NCBI GenBank assembly: GCA_000715685.1
Contig: KL569394.1
Span: forward strand, 54,079-61,318
Origin: Streptomyces lilacinus
GTDB lineage: Bacteria > Actinomycetota > Actinomycetes > Streptomycetales > Streptomycetaceae
DNA: 7,240 nucleotides
Reading direction: 5' to 3'
Below, piece by piece: positions 1 through 6,075 of the stretch. A program made the position numbers and the translations under genes. Each line of letters opens with the position of its first letter. The first letter of the stretch is position 1. Under the pieces are notes generated by a model. That model did no database searches. It saw only the letters and a list, made by a program, of their open reading frames with translations, and had not been told where the DNA came from.

Positions 1-13
1 GGTGGGCCCCGCC

Positions 14-568
14 CTACCCGCCGCCGGTTCCTCCGGAGTCGGCGGACCCGCCGGGAGTGGACCGTCCGGGAGCGGACGGTGATCCGCCGGCCGGCCCGCG
101 CCCGAGAGCGGTCTGGACCGCGCCGACGACGACGTGGGCGGCGACTCCGAGGAGCAGGATGTCGCCCACCATCTGCACCATGGTGACGATCCGTGCCTGT
201 TCCGCGTGGGGCGTGATGTCGCCGAAGCCGACGGTGCTGAACACCGTGAGCGCGAAGTACAGGGCGTCGGTCCGGCTGAGGGGCTCGGCGAAACTGCCCG
301 GCGCGGCCTGTTCCATGAGGTGGTAGGTGGCCGCGAAGAGCAGCAGGAACAGCGGCACGGTGGTGGCCAGCGCCTCGACGGCCCGCAGGCGGGGTCGGGA
401 GGACCGCAGGATCGAGCGGATCTGCCAGGTGAAGAGGGTCGTGACGGCGACCAGCCCGAGGACGAGGCCCACGGCGGCGCCTCCCTCGAACCTCTCGTCC
501 AGGGGCAGGAGGTAGTAGGCGAGGACGAGCCCGGTCGCGGTGCCGAGGGGCCGCAGCACCGCGCTCAC
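14..568 (-). CDS. Two-pore-helix K+ channel family protein (Ion_trans_2 type)
   Basis: A 184-residue membrane protein that probably forms a tetrameric potassium-selective pore in the cytoplasmic membrane. The selectivity filter T-V-G-F-G-D is at residues 112-117, preceded by a pore helix (about 101-111) and flanked by hydrophobic helices at about 66-85 and 125-151, the classic two-helix pore unit. Two further hydrophobic stretches (about 7-21 and 31-50) lie before it, so four helices are likely. There is no S4-like arginine ladder and no cytoplasmic RCK/TrkA-N domain. The C-terminal 30 residues are a Gly/Ser/Pro-rich tail. The start is GTG at 566-568, which overlaps the stop of the upstream exporter gene as GTGA, so translation is probably coupled. 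The stop is TAG at 14-16. Longer upstream readings in this frame run through the exporter gene and are spurious. Family assignment is firm; ion selectivity is inferred from the filter, and gating is unknown. Confidence 0.9.
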   Translation of the reverse strand: MSAVLRPLGTATGLVLAYYLLPLDERFEGGAAVGLVLGLVAVTTLFTWQIRSILRSSRPRLRAVEALATTVPLFLLLFAATYHLMEQAAPGSFAEPLSRTDALYFALTVFSTVGFGDITPHAEQARIVTMVQMVGDILLLGVAAHVVVGAVQTALGRGPAGGSPSAPGRSTPGGSADSGGTGGG

Positions 569-2151
569 CGGCCGGCCTCCCTGACCAGCCGCTCCGCCGG
601 CAGACGGCGGGTGAACGGGAAGGCGCCGAGGGTGACGGCCGCGGCGGCCAGGATGGCGGCCTTGAGGCTGTCGAGCTGCGCCGTGGCGTAGGAGTCGACG
701 ATCGCTTCGACCTCGGACGGCGGGAGCGACGCGCGCTCGGCGGCGGCGCGCACCTGGTCCGTGCTCACGAAGCTGACCCCCGCCTCCATCGCGATGCCGG
801 CCTGCTGGCGTGCCGCGTCCGAGACCTTCGGGTTGCTGTCGATCTGCGTGGTGAAGGCGTGGACCAGGGCGCCGATCAGCAGGGAGCCGATGAGCGCGGT
901 GCCCAGGGACGAGCCGAGGTTCTGCGCGGTGTACTGCAGGCCGCCCGCCTCGCTGCGTTCGCCCTCCCCGACGCTGGACTGCACGACGTTGCCCAGTTGG
1001 GAGGCGAGGAGGCCCATGCCCAGGCCGAGGACGGCCATCGCCAGGCCGAAGGAGAGGTTGTCGATCCGGGGCTCGATGGTGGCGAGGAGCCACACGGCCG
1101 CCACGGTGAGGACGAGCAGACCGCATCGTACGACCGTTCGAGGTGCGGCGATCCGGCCGAGCAATGGGCCGGTCATGGCGGACAGCAGCATGGTCACCGA
1201 CACGGGCAGCAGGCGCAGCCCGGTCTGGAAGGCGTTGAAGCCCTGCACGACCTGCAAGTACAGCGGGATGACGAAGAACAGACCGAGCAGGACGAGGTTC
1301 TGACAGAGCAGCATGGTCAGCCCGGACCGCAGCGGCGGGACCGCGAACAGCGACAGGCGCACCAGGGGCTCCCTCCCCCGCGCCCGTTGCCTCCGCTCCC
1401 AGGAGCAGAACAGCCACAGCAGAACGCCCCCCGCGGTGATGACGAACACGGTCGGGGAGAAGCCGAAGACGGTGAAGGGGGGATTGCGGGGTTTCAGCCA
1501 CCCCCAGGAACTGCTCTGCAGCACGCCCAGGACGACGACGGCGAGCCCGGCCGCGGACAGGACGACGCCTCCCTTGTCCAGCGCGGTCCTCGGCTCCGGC
1601 GGCGTGTCCGGAATCCACCGGACGACGCACAGCATGGCGATGACGACCACGACCTCGCCGGCGAACACCAGCCGCCAGGTCAGATACGTCGTCACCCACC
1701 CGCCGAGCAGCGGCCCCACCGCGATGCCGGCGCCGGCCAGCCCGCCGATGACGCCGTAGGCGACCGACCGTTCCCGGCCGCGGTACGCGCCGGCGACGAG
1801 CGCCGCGAGCGCCGGGAGGACGAGGGTGGCGCCGAGCCCCTCGACCACCGACCAGCCGAGCGCCAGCACCCACAGCGACGGTGCCAGGGCGGTGACGGCG
1901 GACCCGGCTCCGTACACGACCAGTCCGGCGGCGAAGGCGCGGCGGCGCCCGAACGCGTCGCCGAGCTTCCCGCCGGTGATCATGAAGGCGGCCATGACCA
2001 GGGTGTAGAGGGTGATGACGGCCTGGATCGCCGTGACCTCGGTGTCGAAGTCCTCGACCAGCTTGCTGATCGAGACGTTCATCACCGACGTGTCCAGCAC
2101 CATCAGGAACTGGGCCGTCCCGAGCACGATCAGGGCCCGCCATCGTTTCAC
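565..2151 (-). CDS. MFS transporter, DHA2 (EmrB/QacA-type, 14-helix) exporter
   Basis: A 528-residue proton-driven transporter of the major facilitator superfamily, probably exporting drugs or secondary metabolites. Visible family motifs are: the helix-1 LDTSVMNVSI segment (residues 19-28, with the aspartate typical of drug/H+ antiporters), motif A GGKLGDAFGRRRA (60-72) in the loop after helix 2, a motif B-like EGLGATLVLPA (104-114) in which the usual arginine-containing lead is altered, and motif C AGIAVGPLLGGW (141-152), which marks antiporters. The length and the number of hydrophobic segments fit 14 helices; the last follows a hydrophilic stretch with TDQVRAAAERASLPPSEVE-type residues common before helix 14 in this family. 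The start is GTG at 2149-2151, giving MKRWRAL; an in-frame TAG lies just upstream. The K+ channel gene overlaps its 3' end by 4 bases, and a membrane-protein gene diverges from it. Substrate is unknown, and no regulator gene is adjacent within the window. Confidence 0.93.
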   Translation of the reverse strand: MKRWRALIVLGTAQFLMVLDTSVMNVSISKLVEDFDTEVTAIQAVITLYTLVMAAFMITGGKLGDAFGRRRAFAAGLVVYGAGSAVTALAPSLWVLALGWSVVEGLGATLVLPALAALVAGAYRGRERSVAYGVIGGLAGAGIAVGPLLGGWVTTYLTWRLVFAGEVVVVIAMLCVVRWIPDTPPEPRTALDKGGVVLSAAGLAVVVLGVLQSSSWGWLKPRNPPFTVFGFSPTVFVITAGGVLLWLFCSWERRQRARGREPLVRLSLFAVPPLRSGLTMLLCQNLVLLGLFFVIPLYLQVVQGFNAFQTGLRLLPVSVTMLLSAMTGPLLGRIAAPRTVVRCGLLVLTVAAVWLLATIEPRIDNLSFGLAMAVLGLGMGLLASQLGNVVQSSVGEGERSEAGGLQYTAQNLGSSLGTALIGSLLIGALVHAFTTQIDSNPKVSDAARQQAGIAMEAGVSFVSTDQVRAAAERASLPPSEVEAIVDSYATAQLDSLKAAILAAAAVTLGAFPFTRRLPAERLVREAGR

Positions 2152-2157
2152 GCCTGC

Positions 2158-2163
2158 ACCCTA
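2158..2163 (-). promoter_or_regulatory. Possible -10 box / ribosome site just before the MFS start
   Basis: On the minus strand the bases TAGGGT match the streptomycete TAGRRT form of the -10 hexamer and end exactly 6 bases before the GTG start of the exporter. Transcription could therefore begin at the start codon itself, giving a leaderless mRNA. No convincing TTGACN -35 box is visible 16-18 bases upstream. The same bases contain AGGG, which could instead serve as a weak ribosome site 7 bases from the GTG. The sequence alone cannot choose between the two readings. Confidence 0.35.
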
Positions 2164-2207
2164 GAGCCGCGCGACGGCGGGGCGGCGTTTTGGGCGGGGG
2201 CGTGTCG

Positions 2208-2244
2208 CCGGGCCGGCTCACCCACCACGGGTGATGCGGCCCGG
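2208..2244. promoter_or_regulatory. 37-bp dyad, candidate operator in the divergent promoter region
   Basis: An inverted repeat made of CCGGGCCG (2208-2215), a 2-base mismatch, TCACCC (2218-2223), spacer ACCAC, GGGTGA (2229-2234), a 2-base mismatch, and CGGCCCGG (2237-2244). Fourteen of sixteen possible arm pairs match. It leaves 56 bp to the exporter start and 58 bp to the membrane-protein start, so it sits at the centre of the gap. This is typical of a binding site for a dimeric regulator (TetR, GntR or MarR type) controlling both directions, but no regulator gene is in view. A terminator is unlikely because both transcripts should start here, and no T-tract follows. Confidence 0.5.
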
Positions 2245-2286
2245 ACGGGACCGGGGCCAGCCTGCGAAGAAGATCTGTGCCCGCCC

Positions 2287-2292
2287 AGGAGG
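2287..2292 (+). promoter_or_regulatory. Ribosome binding site deciding the start of the 2303 gene
   Basis: AGGAGG lies 10 bases before the ATG at 2303. This favours that ATG over the in-frame start candidates around 2231, which lack such a site and would fall inside the dyad at 2208-2244. Confidence 0.75.
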
Positions 2293-2302
2293 GAAGCAGG
2301 CC

Positions 2303-3643
2303 ATGAACCAGCCCCGCGCTCCCGGCCCCCAGGACCCGGGTCCCCCGACCGGAGACCACCCCCTCACCCCCGGCGAACGCGACGACTACGCGCGCCTCCG
2401 ACAGCGCGAGGCCCTGCACCACCGGCGGCTGCGCTACGCGGCGACGTCCGTCCTGCTCGTGCTCGCCTTCGTCCTCTCCCCGCTCGCGGTGGTGGCGGCC
2501 TGGGCCAATAGCCAGGTCTCGGACACCGACCGCTACGTCCAGACCGTCGCGCCCCTGGCCAAGGAGCCGTCCGTGCAGAACGCCGTCACGGACCGGTTGA
2601 CCACCCACGTGGTCGACAACGTCGACGTCAACGGCATCACGGACGCCCTCGGCAAGGCGCTCGCCAAGGCCGACGCCCCACCGGCGATCGTGGACAAGTC
2701 GCACCTCCTCGCGGGCCCCCTGAAGAACGCTCTCACCACGGCCGTCCACAACGTGGTCGACAAAGTCATCACGAGCGACCAGTTCGCACAGCTGTGGAAC
2801 GAGGCGAACCGGCGGGCCCACGCGGCCGTCGTCAAGACCCTCACCGGCGAGGGAAACAGCGCCGTGCAGGCCAAGGGCGACGCCGTCGTCCTCGACCTGG
2901 GCACCGTCGTGGACAAGGTCAAGCAGAAGCTGGTCGACGAGGGCTACGAGAAGGCCTCGAACATCCCCGACACGGACAAGACCATCACCCTCTTGCGCAC
3001 CGACAAACTCGACGACGCCCAGGACGCCATGCGCCTGCTCGACGTCGTCGGGACCTGGTTGCCCGTCACCACGATCGTCCTGGCCGCCCTCGCCGTGTGG
3101 GCGGCGCCCGCGCACAGGGTGACGCTCATGGTCGCGGCGATCGGCATCGGCGTGATGATGCTGCTGCTCCTCGTGGGCCTCGTCGTCGCCCGGCGCGTCT
3201 ACCTCGACTCGGTCCCGCCCACCGCCCTGCCTCCGGACGCGGCCGCCTCGGTCTACGACACCTTCGTCCGCTTCATGCGCAACAGCACCCGCACTGTCCT
3301 CGTCACAGCGGTCATCACGGCACTGGCCGGCTACCTCTACGGGCCCGGACGCGGCGCCCGGTTCATCCGCTCGGCGAGCGCCCGCGCCACCGGTGCGACC
3401 GGCCGCGCCATGGCTCGCTCCGGCCTGCGCACCGGCGCGACGGGCCACTGGCTGGAGACGCACCGCCCCTGGACCACCGGCATCGTCATCGCGGCGGCCG
3501 CCCTGACCCTGCTCCTCTGGAACTACCCCACGGCGGCGGTCGTCGCCCTGGTCCTCGGCATCACCGTCCTCGTCCTGGCGGTCCTCGCGATTCTCGGCGC
3601 GGCCTCCACGGCGGCAGACAAATCCAGCCCGCCCGGCGTTTGA
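2303..3643 (+). CDS. Multi-pass membrane protein of unknown function with large extracytoplasmic domain
   Basis: A 446-residue protein not assignable to a named function. It has a Pro-rich, charged cytoplasmic N-terminus (1-45), then a transmembrane helix at about 46-68. A hydrophilic region of roughly 180 residues (69-248) follows, rich in Asp, Val, Lys and Ala and opening with SDTDRYVQTVAPLA. Five more hydrophobic segments lie at about 249-268, 272-296, 330-346, 391-407 and 409-433, giving a likely total of six. The 69-248 region has an amphipathic, helical look and probably lies outside the membrane, as implied by the short positively charged stretch RRLRY before helix 1. A basic Ala/Thr/Gly-rich linker with imperfect TGATG repeats (about 361-382) separates helices 4 and 5. 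Similar conserved hypothetical membrane proteins occur widely in actinobacteria (recalled, not searched). The gene diverges from the exporter-channel pair and converges on the permease with only 11 bp between stops. Coding status is firm from strong G/C third-position bias and a good ribosome site; function is unknown. Confidence 0.88.
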   Translation: MNQPRAPGPQDPGPPTGDHPLTPGERDDYARLRQREALHHRRLRYAATSVLLVLAFVLSPLAVVAAWANSQVSDTDRYVQTVAPLAKEPSVQNAVTDRLTTHVVDNVDVNGITDALGKALAKADAPPAIVDKSHLLAGPLKNALTTAVHNVVDKVITSDQFAQLWNEANRRAHAAVVKTLTGEGNSAVQAKGDAVVLDLGTVVDKVKQKLVDEGYEKASNIPDTDKTITLLRTDKLDDAQDAMRLLDVVGTWLPVTTIVLAALAVWAAPAHRVTLMVAAIGIGVMMLLLLVGLVVARRVYLDSVPPTALPPDAAASVYDTFVRFMRNSTRTVLVTAVITALAGYLYGPGRGARFIRSASARATGATGRAMARSGLRTGATGHWLETHRPWTTGIVIAAAALTLLLWNYPTAAVVALVLGITVLVLAVLAILGAASTAADKSSPPGV

Positions 3644-3654
3644 CCGAGACACGC

Positions 3655-4926
3655 TCAGCTTCGCGTGAGTGCCCTGCGCAGCGCGTAGACAGCGGCACCG
3701 AGCGAGACCACCGCCGCCCCGGAGACCACGGAGGCCGGGGGCAGGGCGAGGGCGAGAGCCAGGCACCCGGCCGCACCGGCGAGCGGCACGATCCTCGGCG
3801 GACGCCCCTCGGCAGGGGTGAGCGTCCACGCGGAGGCGTTGGCGACGGCGTAATACGCGAGGACGCCGAAGGAGGAGAAGCCGATCGCGCCGCGCACGTC
3901 CACCACGGCGGCAAGGGCGGCGACGACCGCGCCGACTGCGAGTTCGGCACGGTGTGGGACGCCGAAGCGCGGGTGTACGGCGGCCAGCGGGTGCGGCAGG
4001 TGTCGGTCGCGGGCCATGGCCAGGGTCGTGCGCGAGACGCCGAGGATCAGCGAGAGCAGGGAGCCCAGCGCGGCGAGAGCCGCACCGGCCCGCACGACCG
4101 GGGCGAGCCCCGGGGCACCGGCCGCACGCACCGCGTCGGCGAGCGGCGCCGTGGCGTGGGCGAGCCGGTCGGGGCCGAGCACGGCCAGCGCGCCGAGGGC
4201 GACGGCCGCGTAGACGGCCAGGCTGATGCCCAGGGCCAGCGCGATGGCGCGGGGAATGGTGCGCGCCGGATCGCGAACCTCTTCGCCGAGCGTGGCGACG
4301 CGCGCGTAGCCGGCGAACGCGAAGAACAGCAGACCGGCTGCTTGCAGCACCCCACCCGGGCCGGCGTCCGCGCCGAGGTCCAGGCGGGCGGCCCGGGCGG
4401 TGCCGCTGGTCAGGCACACGGTGACCACGGCGGCGAGCACGGCCAGGACCACCGCGACGATCACCCTCGTGGCCCAGGCGGACTTCCGCACCCCCACACA
4501 GTTCACCGCGGTCAACACCACCACCGCCGCGACCGCCACGGCATGCTCGCGGCCGGGCCACGCGTACGCGCCGACGGTGAGGGCCATCGCGGCGCAGGAG
4601 GCGGTCTTGCCGACCACGAAGGACCAGCCGGCCAGGTAGCCCCAGAAATCCCCGAGCCGTTCGCGGCCGTAGACGTAGGTGCCGCCGGACAGGGGGTAAC
4701 GGGCGGCCAGCCGGGCGGAGGACGTCGCGTTGCAGTACGCCACCACCGCCGCCAGGGCCAGGGCCGGCAGCAGCCCCGACCCCGCCCTCGCGGCCGCCGG
4801 AGCGAGAGCCGCGAAGATCCCCGCGCCGATCATCGAGCCCAGCCCGATCACCACGGCGTCGAAGGTGCCCAGCCGCCTGTGCAACTCCCCCGGCCCGGGC
4901 CCCGACGACAGCGCTGAAGCACCCAT
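3655..4926 (-). CDS. APC-superfamily amino-acid permease
   Basis: A 423-residue secondary transporter of the amino acid-polyamine-organocation superfamily. The helix-1 signature GLGSMIGAGIF is at residues 28-38, the unwound substrate-carboxylate-binding segment of this family. The helix-6 region FFAFAGYARVATLGEEVRDP (201-220), followed by ARTIPRAI (221-228), is the other diagnostic block. RYPLSGGTYVYGRERLG (76-92) matches the family's helix-3 entry. Hydrophobic segments fit about 12 helices, though the C-terminus after residue 375 is short. The start at 4924-4926 is chosen because GAGGAG lies 6 bases upstream and the APC homology begins soon after; the frame is open to 5013, but that extension has no family character. 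It runs in the same direction as the PLP-enzyme gene, 141 bp downstream of it, so it could share that transcript or have its own promoter. Substrate is not predictable; uptake or export of an amino acid linked to the kinase/PLP pair is inference. Confidence 0.92.
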   Translation of the reverse strand: MGASALSSGPGPGELHRRLGTFDAVVIGLGSMIGAGIFAALAPAAARAGSGLLPALALAAVVAYCNATSSARLAARYPLSGGTYVYGRERLGDFWGYLAGWSFVVGKTASCAAMALTVGAYAWPGREHAVAVAAVVVLTAVNCVGVRKSAWATRVIVAVVLAVLAAVVTVCLTSGTARAARLDLGADAGPGGVLQAAGLLFFAFAGYARVATLGEEVRDPARTIPRAIALALGISLAVYAAVALGALAVLGPDRLAHATAPLADAVRAAGAPGLAPVVRAGAALAALGSLLSLILGVSRTTLAMARDRHLPHPLAAVHPRFGVPHRAELAVGAVVAALAAVVDVRGAIGFSSFGVLAYYAVANASAWTLTPAEGRPPRIVPLAGAAGCLALALALPPASVVSGAAVVSLGAAVYALRRALTRS

Positions 4927-4932
4927 CGCTCG

Positions 4933-4938
4933 CTCCTC
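4933..4938 (-). promoter_or_regulatory. Ribosome binding site deciding the permease start
   Basis: On the minus strand GAGGAG ends 6 bases before the ATG at 4924-4926, whereas the upstream in-frame starts near 5013 lack a comparable site. The remaining gap up to 5067 shows no clear terminator. It contains a TATACC (minus strand, about 4963-4968) that could be a -10 box but has no good -35 partner. Confidence 0.65.
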
Positions 4939-5067
4939 GACAGACTTCGATGCCGGGGCACGGTATACGACGAGGACGACGGGGCGGCGCCGAACCGGAG
5001 CGTACATGGTCACATCGCGCGGATGGCCCGACAGCTCACCTGACCGGACACGACGCGGATCCAGAGA

Positions 5068-6075
5068 TCACGGAGCCGCCGGGGCGCGGTTCCAGCGCAT
5101 CCGGGACCAGGGCAGGGCCAGTCGACTCTGGTCGGGCACCTCTCGCGGGGCGAGGTCCGCGATCGGGGTGGCCTCGTGGTGTCGGGCGTAGACGGTGTCG
5201 ATGTAGCGGTGGCCGGTGTCGGCGGCGATGAAGAGGGTCGTTCGTTCGGGGGATCGGTCGCGTTCGTGGCGGGCGGCGAGGTAGCCGGCGCCGGTCGACA
5301 GGCCCGCGAAGATCGCGTGTCGCCGCAGCAGGTCGATGCTTCCGGCCACTGCGGCGTCGAAGGAGATCCAGTGCAGGGTGTCGTACAGGTCGTGCGAGAC
5401 GTTGCCGAAGGGGATGGAGCTGCCGATCCCGGCGATGATGATCTCGGGGTCGGAGACGTGCTCGGCGCCGAAGGTGACGCTACCGTACGGCTGGACGCCG
5501 ACCAGTTCGACGTCTGCCGATCCCTCCGAAGCCGCGCGCAGGTAGCGGGCCAGGGCTCCGGTCGAGGCCCCTGATCCGACCCCACCGACGACGGTCAGCC
5601 CGTCCGCGCCGGTCGCCTCCCGGATCCGGTCGGCGATCGCGCGGTAGCCGAGGTAGTGGATGTCGTCGTGGTACTGCCGCATCCAGTGGTACTCGGGGTG
5701 TTCGGCGAGGATCTCGTGGATCCGCTCGACGCGCCGCTTCTGGTCGAGCTTGAGGTCGCTGCACGGTTCCATCTGCTCCAGCGTCGCCCCGAGTACGGCG
5801 AGCTGGGTGCGCAGCGTGTGGTCCACGGTCGTCGAGCCGACGATGTGGCAGCGCATGCCGTGCCGGTGGCAGGCCAGGGCGAGGGCGTACGCGTAAATGC
5901 CGCTGGAGCTGTCCAGCAGGGTGTCCCCGCGGCGCACCGTGCCGGTGTCGAGCAGGTGGCGTACCGCGGCGAGGGCGGAGACCACCTTCATCGTCTCAAA
6001 GCGCAGGCAGACGAGCCCGTCGTCGAGGCGTATCAGGTCCGGGCGGCCGATCGACTCCGCGATGTGCTGGTCCAT
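5068..6075 (-). CDS. PLP-dependent fold-type II enzyme, cysteine synthase/SbnA-like
   Basis: A 335-residue cytoplasmic enzyme of the tryptophan synthase beta/cysteine synthase superfamily, probably catalysing beta-replacement on an O-activated hydroxy amino acid. The likely PLP lysine is K30 in RFETMKVVSAL, placed as in cysteine synthases. A Ser-rich substrate loop is at residues 56-59 (SSSG), a glycine-rich PLP-phosphate loop GGVGSGASTG at 164-173, and the C-terminal GLSTGAG at 258-264 supplies the serine expected near the pyridine nitrogen. The asparagine usual in the SSGNTG loop is replaced (SSSGIYAYA, residues 56-64), so this is a divergent branch. Length is close to cysteine synthase (about 310-330). 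The ATG at 6073-6075 has AAGGAG 7 bases upstream. The gene begins 80 bases inside the 3' end of the kinase gene, so the two are co-transcribed. Its partner suggests a phosphothreonine- or phosphoserine-type substrate. The nucleophile (amine, thiol, amino acid) is unknown; ordinary cysteine synthesis is less likely given the altered loop and the kinase partner. Confidence 0.88.
   Translation of the reverse strand: MDQHIAESIGRPDLIRLDDGLVCLRFETMKVVSALAAVRHLLDTGTVRRGDTLLDSSSGIYAYALALACHRHGMRCHIVGSTTVDHTLRTQLAVLGATLEQMEPCSDLKLDQKRRVERIHEILAEHPEYHWMRQYHDDIHYLGYRAIADRIREATGADGLTVVGGVGSGASTGALARYLRAASEGSADVELVGVQPYGSVTFGAEHVSDPEIIIAGIGSSIPFGNVSHDLYDTLHWISFDAAVAGSIDLLRRHAIFAGLSTGAGYLAARHERDRSPERTTLFIAADTGHRYIDTVYARHHEATPIADLAPREVPDQSRLALPWSRMRWNRAPAAP

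Noticed and set aside
2231..2302. Upstream start at 2231 for the plus-strand membrane protein
   Set aside because: It would begin inside the dyad and has no ribosome site, whereas AGGAGG precedes the ATG at 2303.
859..2511. A 550-residue plus-strand open frame across the exporter
   Set aside because: It is opposite the exporter, has low-complexity Gln/Asp/Gly/Arg composition and no domain, while the minus strand shows clear MFS motifs.
3650..3667. Possible shared terminator hairpin between the convergent genes (CACGC/GCGTG)
   Set aside because: The stem is only 5 bp with an 8-base loop and no T-tract, and it extends into the permease coding sequence; too weak to claim.
14..4561. A 1515-residue minus-strand open frame
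   Set aside because: Only its last 184 residues (the K+ channel) look like protein. The rest is Arg/Gly/Pro-rich translation antisense to the 2303-3643 gene or out of frame with the exporter and permease, an artefact of high GC.
2794..4917. A 707-residue plus-strand open frame
   Set aside because: It runs out of frame through the membrane-protein gene and antisense to the permease, with Arg/Gly/His-rich composition and no motif.
4927..5013. Extended N-terminus for the permease starting at 5013
   Set aside because: The extra 29 residues are basic and without family character, and GAGGAG is placed for the ATG at 4926.
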